A stretch of DNA of 64,000 nucleotides from an uncultured Eubacteriales bacterium (GTDB lineage Bacteria; Bacillota; Clostridia; Christensenellales; Borkfalkiaceae), in assembly GCA_900540805.1 (NCBI GenBank), contig UQHL01000005.1:71094-135093 (forward strand), given 5' to 3'. This document shows positions 51,848 to 60,596 of this stretch, in pieces. Position 1 is the stretch's first letter, and each line of letters opens with the position of its first letter. The notes beneath the pieces were generated by a model. That model saw only the letters and a list, made by a program, of their open reading frames with translations, was not told where the DNA came from and did no database searches. The translations under genes and the position numbers were made by a program.

Positions 51848-51870
51848 TTTAACATTCAGGGGGTTTTATT

Positions 51871-53064
51871 ATGCAAAGAAAAAAGGAATGCGTCGCCATG
51901 CTTCTGGCCGGCGGACAAGGCAGCAGGCTGTTTGCTCTCACCAACAATATTGCAAAGCCCGCCGTCGCATTCGGCGCAAAGTATCGCATCATCGATTTCC
52001 CGCTCTCCAACTGTATAAATTCGGGGATCGACACCGTGGGGGTGCTGACGCAGTATCAGCCGTTGATTCTCAACGAATACATCGGCAACGGCCAGCCGTG
52101 GGATCTCGACAGAGCCTACGGCGGCATCCATATCCTTTCGCCGTATCAGGCCAAAGCGCGCTCCAGCTGGTACGAGGGCACGGCGAACGCCATCTATCAG
52201 AACATGCATTTCATGAAGATGTATAATCCCGAATATGTGCTGGTACTTTCGGGCGACCATATCTATAAAATGGATTACGCCGCCATGCTCAAGGCTCATA
52301 TTGAAACGGGAGCAGACTGTACCATTGCGGCGATCGACGTTCCTTTGAACGAAGCCTCCCGCTTTGGGATACTTAATACCAACCCCGGCGGTTCGATCTA
52401 TCAGTTCGAGGAAAAGCCCAAGGCGCCCAAGAGCACGCTCGCGTCCATGGGAATTTATATTTTTACGGCAGAAAAGCTGTTTAAGTATCTTGAAAAAGAC
52501 GACGCCGACCCCAATTCCTCGAAGGATTTCGGCAAAGACGTTCTGCCCGCTATGCTGAATGCGGGGGAAAAAATGTATTCCTATCTTTTCGAAGGATATT
52601 GGAAGGACGTTGGGACAATCGCCTCCCTCTGGCAGGCGAATATGGACTTGCTGGGCGATACGCCGGCCTTTGACGTCAAGGACAAGGCCTGGAAAATCCA
52701 TTCCCGCAATCCCTTGGCTCCGCCCGAATATATAGGAAGCCGTGCCGTCGTAAAAAACTCGATGATTGCGCTGGGCTGCGAAATTGAAGGAACGGTAGAA
52801 AATTCTATACTCGGCAGCAACGTCGTCGTAGAAAAAGGCGCCGTAGTGAAAGATGCGGTGGTTCTCGCAAACAGCGTCATCAAAGCAGGGGCCTGCGTTT
52901 CCTATTCCATTATCGACGAAAACGTAACGGTCGGAAAAGGCGCGGTAGTGGGCGTAGATAAAAATCCGAAAGCGGAAATCGTGGTTCTCGGCAGGGATAT
53001 TACCGTAGGCGACGGCATACGCGTTTTGAGCGGACAAAAAAACGAAAAAGATATTTTGGCGTAA
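51871..53064 (+). CDS. glgC: Glucose-1-phosphate adenylyltransferase, catalytic subunit
   Basis: 397 residues. Nucleotidyl-transfer loop MLLAGGQGSRLFALTNNIAK, then FPLSNCINSGIDTVGVLTQY and VLVLSGDHIYKMDY. The C-terminal part is a left-handed beta helix (hexapeptide pattern from about residue 290). Makes ADP-glucose from glucose-1-phosphate and ATP, the committed step. It lies 23 bp after glgB and 20 bp before glgD, its partner subunit. Confidence 0.97.
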   Translation: MQRKKECVAMLLAGGQGSRLFALTNNIAKPAVAFGAKYRIIDFPLSNCINSGIDTVGVLTQYQPLILNEYIGNGQPWDLDRAYGGIHILSPYQAKARSSWYEGTANAIYQNMHFMKMYNPEYVLVLSGDHIYKMDYAAMLKAHIETGADCTIAAIDVPLNEASRFGILNTNPGGSIYQFEEKPKAPKSTLASMGIYIFTAEKLFKYLEKDDADPNSSKDFGKDVLPAMLNAGEKMYSYLFEGYWKDVGTIASLWQANMDLLGDTPAFDVKDKAWKIHSRNPLAPPEYIGSRAVVKNSMIALGCEIEGTVENSILGSNVVVEKGAVVKDAVVLANSVIKAGACVSYSIIDENVTVGKGAVVGVDKNPKAEIVVLGRDITVGDGIRVLSGQKNEKDILA

Positions 53065-53084
53065 AAAGGGAGGAAATTAAATAT

Positions 53085-54200
53085 ATGTCAGCATCGGCAG
53101 TCGGAGTTATTTTTTCAAATCTTCATGAAGAAAACGTTCCCGAGCTCGTCCGCAGAAGGACGATGGCTTCTATTCCGTTCGGCGGCAGATACCGCCTCAT
53201 CGATTTCCCGCTTTCCAATATGGTCAATTCGGGTATTACTACAGTAGGCCTTATGGCAAACAACAACTACCGCTCTCTGATCGATCATCTCGGCAGCGGC
53301 AAGGATTGGGATCTGGCCCGTAAAGACGGCGGCATTATTCTTTTGCCTCCCTTTTCCGACGAAAGCGAAAAGCTTTATACCACGCGGCTGGAAGCGTTAA
53401 AAGGTCTCACGGGCTTTTTAACCAGACGGCAGGAAAAATACGTAGTCCTTTCCGATTGCGACGGCGTCGCAAGATTAAATATTTCGGATATTCTTGCCTA
53501 TCACGAAAATAAAAATGCCGACATTACCATGGTCACCCATTATGAAGAGGTGGAAAAGACGGCTCATTATATGCTGATCGGCGCGGACAAAGAGGGACGG
53601 GTGAACGAAGTAAAAATTACTCCCCGCGTAAGAAGCAAAACAAAAGCGGACGTGTATATCAACGTCATGGTGTTTAATCGTCAGTTCCTGCTCAATCTCG
53701 TCGAAGATTCTATGGCTCGCGGATATACCTGTTTCGAAAGCGATATTATCGCCAAACAGCTCGACAGCCTGAAAATTTATCGCTATGCTTTTCAGGGCTA
53801 CTATGCGGGCATAAATTCCATGGCGTCCTATTATAAACATAACATGGAGCTCCTCGATAAAGACGTGCGGGACGAACTGTTCGGCGCGCGGGATATCTAT
53901 ACGAAAGTGCGCGACAGCGCGCCCTCCAAATACGGAGACGAGGTCGTCGTTAAAAATTCTTTGATTTCCGACGGCTGCGAAATCGAGGGAACCGTGGAAA
54001 ATTCCATTCTCTTCCGCGGCGTCAAAGTAGCAAAAGGCGCGGTGATCAGAAATTCCATCATTATGCAGGATAATATTATCGGCGCAAACGCCGCTCTCGA
54101 CTGCGTAATTACCGACAAAAATGTCGTAATCGCCGACAGGAGAAAACTCAGCGGCTGCGAAGTGCTTCCCTATTTCATTCAAAAGGGGACAATGCTCTAA
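53085..54200 (+). CDS. glgD: GlgD, regulatory subunit of ADP-glucose pyrophosphorylase
   Basis: 371 residues with AGGGAGGAAATTAAAT upstream. Related to GlgC throughout (GGRYRLIDFPLSNMVNSGIT; a C-terminal beta helix), but the start lacks the GGxGxRL catalytic loop (VGVIFSNLHEENVPELVRRR), as is typical for GlgD. In Firmicutes GlgC and GlgD form a more active heterotetramer. Confidence 0.95.
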   Translation: MSASAVGVIFSNLHEENVPELVRRRTMASIPFGGRYRLIDFPLSNMVNSGITTVGLMANNNYRSLIDHLGSGKDWDLARKDGGIILLPPFSDESEKLYTTRLEALKGLTGFLTRRQEKYVVLSDCDGVARLNISDILAYHENKNADITMVTHYEEVEKTAHYMLIGADKEGRVNEVKITPRVRSKTKADVYINVMVFNRQFLLNLVEDSMARGYTCFESDIIAKQLDSLKIYRYAFQGYYAGINSMASYYKHNMELLDKDVRDELFGARDIYTKVRDSAPSKYGDEVVVKNSLISDGCEIEGTVENSILFRGVKVAKGAVIRNSIIMQDNIIGANAALDCVITDKNVVIADRRKLSGCEVLPYFIQKGTML

Positions 54201-54216
54201 AACAAAGAATTAAAAC

Positions 54217-54252
54217 TATGTCACGCATACATAATTATGTATGACATACATA
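54217..54252. repeat. AT-rich inverted repeat before glgA
   Basis: 36 bp centred on CATAATTATG with imperfect arms containing TATGTCACGCATA and TATGACATA, related in sequence to the palindromes before glgB. Possible shared operator or mRNA processing stem within the operon. Confidence 0.4.
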
Positions 54253-54284
54253 TTAGAATTATCGATTTGAAACGGGAGGATAAA

Positions 54285-55871
54285 ATGTCAAATCAAACCA
54301 CTCAAAGCGCAAAAAGCCCCAAGACGCCCGCAAAGGCGCCGGTTAAAAAAAGGACGAAAAAGGTTTCCGTAGAAATTTTGCGGGAGGAAAAGGAGGCTGT
54401 ACTTCCCGAAACTGCTCCGAAGGAAACAATAGAAATATTCCCGAAAAAGAAAATTCTTTTCGTCGCTTCCGAAGCGACTCCGTTTATTGCGACGGGCGGC
54501 CTCGCGGAGGTGATAGGCTCCCTTTCGAAAGCGTTGGCGAAAGATCCCGCTTATGATGTAAGGGTTGTTCTGCCGCTTTATTCGGATATTAAAGCGGAAT
54601 ACCGACGCAAGATGTCTTTTCTGGGCAATATCTTCGTGCCGCTTTCCTGGCGAAATCAGTATTGCGGAATATTTTCCTGTCAGGAGGAAGGCGTAACTTT
54701 TTATTTTCTCGACAACGAATATTATTTCAAGCGGCCCGGCTGTTACGGCTATTACGACGACGGTGAACGCTTCGCATTTTTTTCGCGCGGTGTGATGGAA
54801 ATACTTCCGTTTATCAATTTCTATCCCGACGTTTTGCATTGCCACGATTGGCAGGCGGCTCTTTCGGTGCTGTATCTCAAGACGATCTACTGTTATCGGC
54901 CCGAGTATCAGTTTATCCGCGCGTTGTTTACCATTCATAATATCGAATATCAGGGGAAATATTCTTTGGATATCCTGGAAGATTTGTTCGGGATTTCAAA
55001 TAACTACCGCTATCTGCTCGAATACGACGGCTGTCTCAATCTGATGAAAGGGGCGATCGAATGTGCGGAAAAATTTTCAACCGTCAGCCCGACCTATGCC
55101 AATGAAATCAAAAATCCGTTATATGCGCACGGACTGGACGAGATCATCCGTAAAAACGCCTTCAAGCTTTCGGGGATTCTCAACGGGATCGATACGGTTT
55201 CCTACGATCCCGCAACCGATCCCGCGTTGTTTGCGCATTACAGCGCGGACGACCTCGGCAATAAGGCTGTATGCAAAGCCGAACTTCAGAAAATGCTCGG
55301 TCTGTCCGTCAAACAAGTTCCCGTTATCGCCATGATCTCCAGGTTGGTTTCCCATAAGGGGCTGGATCTCGTCAAAGCGGTAATCGAGGATATTTTGCAG
55401 GACGACGTCCAGTTTGTACTCCTCGGCACGGGGGACGCCGTTTACGAAAATTATTTCAAAGACCTCGGCCGCCGCTATACGGGAAAGGTCGCTACGGTCA
55501 TCGCGTTTAACGGCGACCTGTCGAGAAAAATCTATTCCGGCGCCGATATCTTCCTTATGCCCTCAAAAAGCGAGCCCTGCGGTCTTTCGCAGATGATCGC
55601 CTCGAGATATGCCGCGGTACCCGTTGTGCGGGAGACGGGCGGGCTCTTCGACAGCATCAAGCCTTACGGTTCGGGCGGAAACGGCTTCACATTTGCCGCC
55701 TACAATCCGTATGATATGTTGTATGTAGTCCGTGAGGCCGTAAACACGTATAAAAATGGGGAAGAATGGCAAGTTTTAATGCAGAAGGCCGCCCGTACGG
55801 ACTTTTCCTGGCTGCATTCGGCGGAGGAATATAAAAAACTTTATACCGCTACGCTTACATTGAAAAAGTAA
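54285..55871 (+). CDS. glgA: Glycogen synthase
   Basis: 528 residues; ATG 54285 has CGGGAGGATAAA upstream. The family core begins at KKILFVASEATPFIATGGLA near residue 57. The preceding tail is Lys/Pro/Thr-rich and absent from most GlgA. The usual Lys of the KxGGL motif is Ala here. The GT5 C-terminal domain shows IAMISRLVSHKGLDL and ADIFLMPSKSEPCGLSQMIA with the catalytic Glu region. Elongates alpha-1,4 chains from ADP-glucose. Last gene of the biosynthetic operon. Confidence 0.96.
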   Translation: MSNQTTQSAKSPKTPAKAPVKKRTKKVSVEILREEKEAVLPETAPKETIEIFPKKKILFVASEATPFIATGGLAEVIGSLSKALAKDPAYDVRVVLPLYSDIKAEYRRKMSFLGNIFVPLSWRNQYCGIFSCQEEGVTFYFLDNEYYFKRPGCYGYYDDGERFAFFSRGVMEILPFINFYPDVLHCHDWQAALSVLYLKTIYCYRPEYQFIRALFTIHNIEYQGKYSLDILEDLFGISNNYRYLLEYDGCLNLMKGAIECAEKFSTVSPTYANEIKNPLYAHGLDEIIRKNAFKLSGILNGIDTVSYDPATDPALFAHYSADDLGNKAVCKAELQKMLGLSVKQVPVIAMISRLVSHKGLDLVKAVIEDILQDDVQFVLLGTGDAVYENYFKDLGRRYTGKVATVIAFNGDLSRKIYSGADIFLMPSKSEPCGLSQMIASRYAAVPVVRETGGLFDSIKPYGSGGNGFTFAAYNPYDMLYVVREAVNTYKNGEEWQVLMQKAARTDFSWLHSAEEYKKLYTATLTLKK

Positions 55872-55896
55872 GGAAGTCCGCCGCAACTTTTACGAC

Positions 55897-55925
55897 TTGA
55901 CAAGCGGAGTTCCGTATGTTATAAT
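55897..55925 (+). promoter_or_regulatory. Promoter of glgP
   Basis: TTGACA (55897-55902), exactly 17 bp, TATAAT (55920-55925): full consensus, 33 bp before the glgP ATG. Breakdown can thus be expressed separately from synthesis. Confidence 0.9.
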
Positions 55926-55958
55926 ACAACGGAACAAATCAGGAGTGAATGAACAAAT

Positions 55959-58388
55959 ATGAATAAAAACAAAACCACGGAAATCGACGCCAAAGCGCTG
56001 ATCAAAGGGAAGCTTTCCCGCTATTTCGGCGTCGCGCCCTCCGAAGCGACCAAAGAACAGATCTATAAAGCCGTCGTCATGAGCGTTCGGGACATTATGC
56101 TGGAAAAGAGACAGCAGTTCCATATCGAGACGAAGGCAAAAAAAGCAAAGAGGGTTTACTATCTCTGCATGGAGTTTTTATTGGGGCGTTCGCTCAAAAA
56201 CAGCGTTTTTAATCTGGGTGTAAAAGATGTCTTTGAAGAGGCCTTGAAACCTTACGACGTAACGCTTTCCGATTTGTACGAGCTGGAACCCGACGCAGGC
56301 CTCGGCAACGGCGGACTGGGGCGTTTGGCGGCGTGTTTTCTCGACGCGCTCGCATCGGGGGATTATCCTGCGATGGGCTTTTCCATCCGTTACGAATACG
56401 GGTTGTTCAAGCAAAAAATCATCGAGGGCTGGCAGACGGAGCTTCCCGACGTATGGCTTCCCGGCGGCGAAGTGTGGCTGACCCAGCGAAGCGACAATAT
56501 TTATACGGTAAAATTCGACGGTTACGTAGAGGAAAAATGGACGGAGCACGGTCTGGAGACGGTATATCGCAATGCAAAGGAAGTGCAGGCGATCGCCTAT
56601 GATATGATGGTATCGGGCTTCGACAGCAAAGCGGTATCCGTTTTAAGGCTCTGGAAAGCGAAAAGCGTACAAAACTTCGACATGAAGCTGTTTTCCCAGG
56701 GCGATTATAACGCGGTGATGCAGGAGGACAACGAAGCCGATCTGATTTCCAAAGTGCTCTATCCCGCGGACAATCACGTGGAAGGAAAGTCTCTGCGCTT
56801 AAAGCAGCAGTATTTTCTCGTTTCCGCTTCCCTGCAAAATATTCTGAAAGATCATAAACGCAGATACGGCTCGATCAGGCTTTTGCCGCAGCTGGCGGCA
56901 ATCCATCTCAACGATACGCATCCCGCTTTGGCCGTTCCCGAACTGATGCGTCTTTTGATCGATGAAAACGGCATGAGCTGGGAGGAAGCGTGGGCCGTCA
57001 CGACCTCGGTTTGCGCCTATACCAATCATACGGTGCTGGCGGAAGCCCTGGAGACCTGGCCCGAAGACCTGATCGCCCGCAAACTGCCCCGTATTTATTC
57101 TATTCTGAAAGAAATAAACCGCCGTTTCTGTGAAGATCTCTGGAAGCGCTTCCCAGGCGATTGGGATAAGATTTCCCGCATGGCAATCATCTCCTATAAC
57201 GTCGTGAAGATGGCGAATTTATCCGTGTATGGCTCCCATTGCGTCAACGGAGTATCAAAGCTGCACAGCGACATTATCAAGAAGAGTATTTTCCGCGATT
57301 TTTACGACTATACGCCCGAAAAGTTTACCAACGTGACCAACGGAATCGCGCACAGGCGTTGGCTGAATCAGTCCAATCCCGAGCTTTGCGCGCTGCTCAA
57401 CGAATGTATCGGGGAAGGGTATGCGAAGGACGCTTCCAAGCTGGCGGACTTCAAAAAATTTGAAAACGACGACGGCGTATTGGAGCGGCTGGATGAAATC
57501 AAGGCGCTCAAGAAACAGCAATTTGCCGATTATGCCTATAAAAAGCAGGGGATCGTCATCGATCCGACAACCGTCTTCGACGTACAGGCCAAACGGATGC
57601 ACGAATATAAACGCCAGCTTCTCAATGTCCTGCACATCGTTACCGACTATTTGGCCCTGAAAGAAAATCCCGAGCTTCCGGTGCTGCCCAAAACGTATAT
57701 TTTCGCCGCCAAAGCCGCGGCGGGATACTATATGGCGAAGAAGATTATCAAATTGATCTGCTTTATTTCGGAGGATATCCGTCAAAACCCCAAGCTCCGC
57801 GAAAAGCTCAACGTCGTATATATGGAAGATTACAATGTCACGATGTCCGAAATGCTGATGCCTGCTTCGGAAGTTTCCGAACAGATCTCTTTGGCAGGAA
57901 AAGAAGCGAGCGGCACGGGAAATATGAAATTCATGATCAACGGAGCGCTCACCGTAGGGACGCTGGACGGCGCAAACGTAGAAATGGCGGAACACGTAGG
58001 CGAAAAAAACATCTTCATTTTCGGGCTGAAGGCCGACGAAGTTTCCCAGATTTGGCGTAACGGTTACTCTTCCAGCGTGTATTATAATCAGGATCCGATG
58101 CTCCGCAAGGTAATTGAAGCCCTTATCGTAGGGTTCCGCGGCGAATCCTTTTCGGATATTGCCAATTATCTCCTTACGGGCTCTCCCGTCGCCGATCCCT
58201 ATATGTGTATGGCGGATTACGAATCCTATATCGGTACGCAGCAAAAAATCTCCGAGCTCTACGCCAACGACAAACGCACCTGGAATCAGATGTCCCTGCG
58301 GAATATCGCCGCAGCGGGATATTTCTCCGCCGACAGAAGCATAAAGGAATATGCCGATAATATCTGGCACCTTAAAGCTCTCCGCTAA
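55959..58388 (+). CDS. glgP: Glycogen/starch phosphorylase
   Basis: 809 residues. N-terminal YLCMEFLLGRSLKNSVFNLG, active-site ELEPDAGLGNGGLGRLAACF, and the pyridoxal-phosphate Lys in EASGTGNMKFMINGALTVGT near residue 650. Releases glucose-1-phosphate from glycogen ends. It has its own promoter and a perfect terminator after it. Confidence 0.97.
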   Translation: MNKNKTTEIDAKALIKGKLSRYFGVAPSEATKEQIYKAVVMSVRDIMLEKRQQFHIETKAKKAKRVYYLCMEFLLGRSLKNSVFNLGVKDVFEEALKPYDVTLSDLYELEPDAGLGNGGLGRLAACFLDALASGDYPAMGFSIRYEYGLFKQKIIEGWQTELPDVWLPGGEVWLTQRSDNIYTVKFDGYVEEKWTEHGLETVYRNAKEVQAIAYDMMVSGFDSKAVSVLRLWKAKSVQNFDMKLFSQGDYNAVMQEDNEADLISKVLYPADNHVEGKSLRLKQQYFLVSASLQNILKDHKRRYGSIRLLPQLAAIHLNDTHPALAVPELMRLLIDENGMSWEEAWAVTTSVCAYTNHTVLAEALETWPEDLIARKLPRIYSILKEINRRFCEDLWKRFPGDWDKISRMAIISYNVVKMANLSVYGSHCVNGVSKLHSDIIKKSIFRDFYDYTPEKFTNVTNGIAHRRWLNQSNPELCALLNECIGEGYAKDASKLADFKKFENDDGVLERLDEIKALKKQQFADYAYKKQGIVIDPTTVFDVQAKRMHEYKRQLLNVLHIVTDYLALKENPELPVLPKTYIFAAKAAAGYYMAKKIIKLICFISEDIRQNPKLREKLNVVYMEDYNVTMSEMLMPASEVSEQISLAGKEASGTGNMKFMINGALTVGTLDGANVEMAEHVGEKNIFIFGLKADEVSQIWRNGYSSSVYYNQDPMLRKVIEALIVGFRGESFSDIANYLLTGSPVADPYMCMADYESYIGTQQKISELYANDKRTWNQMSLRNIAAAGYFSADRSIKEYADNIWHLKALR

Positions 58389-58411
58389 ATCGAAAACAGA
58401 ACATTCTTTTG

Positions 58412-58445
58412 CAAAAAGCTGTAAAAATGTTTTTACAGCTTTTTG
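58412..58445 (+). terminator. Terminator after glgP
   Basis: A perfect 16-bp stem: 58412-58427 (CAAAAAGCTGTAAAAA) with 58430-58445, two-base loop, T-rich descending arm. Symmetric, so it may act in both directions. Confidence 0.75.
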
Positions 58446-58487
58446 TCAGGTAACAGAACTTTTATAACAAAAATTCGGGTCAAACAT

Positions 58488-60368
58488 ATGAACGTCTATT
58501 TCAACCCTTTGGATAAGGCCTGCAAAAGTATTACGGGCGGCGTCCGTCAGGGCGATAAACTGCAATTCAATATTTTTTATCTCAAAGAAAACTTTACCCG
58601 GGGAGAGTTTTTTTCGTTGCGTACACCGCTTTGGGGGGAATGCGAAACGCCTGCCTCGGAGGCGACGTTGTCTTTGGGAAAGGACGGGGAAGAAAGGAGT
58701 CTCTATCCGTTACGCAAAACGTCCTACGGGTGGACAATCAGCCTTAAAATTAACGAAATCGGGCTTTATTATTATAATTTCGTTATAGACGATTTCTATT
58801 TAACCATGGGGAAAGGGCGTTTCGGACAGCTATCGGGAGAAAAAAAGCCGGAGTTTCAGTTGCTTGTTTTTGCGGAAGATTACACAACGCCCGATTGGTT
58901 TAAGGGGGGAATTCTGTATCAGATCTTTCCGGATCGCTTTTGCAAGGTAGGTAATATGCCTGACATAGCAGGAAGAATACCGCGTTTTGATTGGGGCGGA
59001 ACGCCTTCGTATAAACCCGACGAAAAGGGTAAAATTCTCAACAACGATTTTTTCGGGGGAAATTTTAAGGGGATACAGAGCAAGTTGAAGTATCTGAAAA
59101 GCCTCAGCGTTTCGGCGATCTACTTAAATCCGATTTTTGAAGCGGCATCCAACCATCGTTATGATACTTCCGATTACAGAAATGTCGATCCGATACTCGG
59201 TACAAAGGAAGATTTTCAAAATTTGGTTGTGGAAGCGAAAAAATATGGAATTCGGCTTATTCTCGACGGCGTTTTTAACCATACGGGAGATAACAGCGTA
59301 TATTTCAATAAATACGGCCTTTATCCTTCGATCGGCGCTTATCAATCCAAAAATTCTCCCTATTATTCGTGGTACACCTTTCAGGAATATCCCGATAAAT
59401 ACAACAGCTGGTGGGGCATTGATATTCTGCCCGAAGTAAATGAAGAATCGGAAAGCTATCAGGAGTTTATTCTGGGAGAAAACGGCGTCTTGAAGCATTG
59501 GCTTTCCTACGGGATCGGCGGATACAGGCTGGACGTGGCGGACGAGTTGCCCGATTTTTTCTTAAAAAAGCTGCGAACGACAGTTAAAACGGCAAATCCC
59601 GAAGCAGTCATTATCGGCGAAGTATGGGAAGACGCTTCAAATAAAATCGCTTATTCCAAGCGGCGGGAATACCTTCAGGGCGGCGAACTGGATAGTGTGA
59701 TGAACTATCCGCTCAAGGATGCAATCATTCATTTTATCGTTACGGGTAACGCAGAAAATCTCGTCGATACCATACGTATGCTGTGCGACAATTATCCCAA
59801 GCAGACGTTGGATGCTTTAATGAATATTCTGGGTACGCACGATACGGCGCGTATTCTTACGGTATTAGGCGGAAAGTCGTGCTATACAAAAGATGAAATG
59901 GCTTCTGTGCAAATGCGTCTTACCGAAAAAGAAAGAAAGCTTGCGATAGAAAAAGTAAAAATGGCAGCGTTGCTTCAATATACTTTGCCCGGCGTTCCTT
60001 GTGTTTATTACGGCGACGAAAATGCGGCGGAGGGTTACATCGATCCGTTTTGCCGCGGATGTTTTGATTGGGAACACTTGAACGGCGAGCTGATTTCCTA
60101 TTATCAAAAGCTCGGTAAAATCCGAACCCGATTCAGAGAAATTTTTTGCTCGGGCGAATACGAGGAAATTTATCAAAGAAACGGCTGTTTTATTTTTCGA
60201 AGATTTAATTCGAATACAGAAATCTATATTTATGTCAACAATTCGTCCGAAGGCTATTTTATAAATTTTTCGGGAAATTATCTTGAGCAGCTTCAAAATA
60301 TCGCTTTTGAAAACGTATTTGAAATAAAGCCTGATTCTTTTGGAATATTCTCAAAAGCAGAAATTTAA
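58488..60368 (+). CDS. GH13 alpha-glucan hydrolase (neopullulanase / maltogenic amylase type)
   Basis: 626 residues from ATG 58488; the ribosome site is weak. An N-terminal beta domain (to about 130) is followed by GGILYQIFPDRFCKVG. The GH13 regions are I LILDGVFNHTGDNS, II GGYRLDVADELPDFF (nucleophile Asp), III AVIIGEVWED (acid Glu) and IV NILGTHDTARIL. No signal peptide, so cytoplasmic, probably trimming limit dextrins or maltodextrins left by glgP. Exact bond specificity cannot be read. Confidence 0.9.
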   Translation: MNVYFNPLDKACKSITGGVRQGDKLQFNIFYLKENFTRGEFFSLRTPLWGECETPASEATLSLGKDGEERSLYPLRKTSYGWTISLKINEIGLYYYNFVIDDFYLTMGKGRFGQLSGEKKPEFQLLVFAEDYTTPDWFKGGILYQIFPDRFCKVGNMPDIAGRIPRFDWGGTPSYKPDEKGKILNNDFFGGNFKGIQSKLKYLKSLSVSAIYLNPIFEAASNHRYDTSDYRNVDPILGTKEDFQNLVVEAKKYGIRLILDGVFNHTGDNSVYFNKYGLYPSIGAYQSKNSPYYSWYTFQEYPDKYNSWWGIDILPEVNEESESYQEFILGENGVLKHWLSYGIGGYRLDVADELPDFFLKKLRTTVKTANPEAVIIGEVWEDASNKIAYSKRREYLQGGELDSVMNYPLKDAIIHFIVTGNAENLVDTIRMLCDNYPKQTLDALMNILGTHDTARILTVLGGKSCYTKDEMASVQMRLTEKERKLAIEKVKMAALLQYTLPGVPCVYYGDENAAEGYIDPFCRGCFDWEHLNGELISYYQKLGKIRTRFREIFCSGEYEEIYQRNGCFIFRRFNSNTEIYIYVNNSSEGYFINFSGNYLEQLQNIAFENVFEIKPDSFGIFSKAEI

Positions 60369-60402
60369 GCTTTTTTCCTTTGTTTTGTCTGTTTTTAACC
60401 GT

Positions 60403-60436
60403 AACTATTCGTAAAACCTGTATTTTACGAATAGTT
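60403..60436 (+). terminator. Perfect hairpin after the GH13 gene
   Basis: AACTATTCGTAAAA (60403-60416) pairs exactly with TTTTACGAATAGTT (60423-60436), loop CCTGTA. There is no U-run after it, so a weak terminator or mRNA-end stabiliser. Confidence 0.55.
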
Positions 60437-60560
60437 ATAAATCTCCTCTCCTTCGATAAAAAAGGTGCGGCATTGAATTTTTCTCTTAAATTATTCCTTT
60501 TCGTCGGAGGAAATTTTTTTCTTTTGCTTATAAAACTTTTCGGAAAATCCATACTTTTTA

Positions 60561-60589
60561 TTGACAGGATAGATATTTCGCGGTACAAT
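60561..60589 (+). promoter_or_regulatory. Promoter of the tyrosine recombinase gene
   Basis: TTGACA (60561-60566), 17-bp spacer, TACAAT (60584-60589). Only 7 bp separate the -10 box from the ATG at 60597, so the transcript should begin at or next to the start codon. Confidence 0.75.
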
Positions 60590-60596
60590 ATTTATT

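Noticed and set aside
51856..53037. 393-codon minus-strand frame opposite glgC
   Set aside because: Lies fully antisense to a clear glgC; a by-product of codon usage.
57255..58370. 371-codon minus-strand frame opposite glgP
   Set aside because: Fully antisense to glgP, without start signals or domains.
60259..60588. 109-codon minus-strand frame between the GH13 gene and the recombinase
   Set aside because: Overlaps the GH13 3' end and the recombinase promoter; Lys/Phe-rich shadow with no ribosome site.
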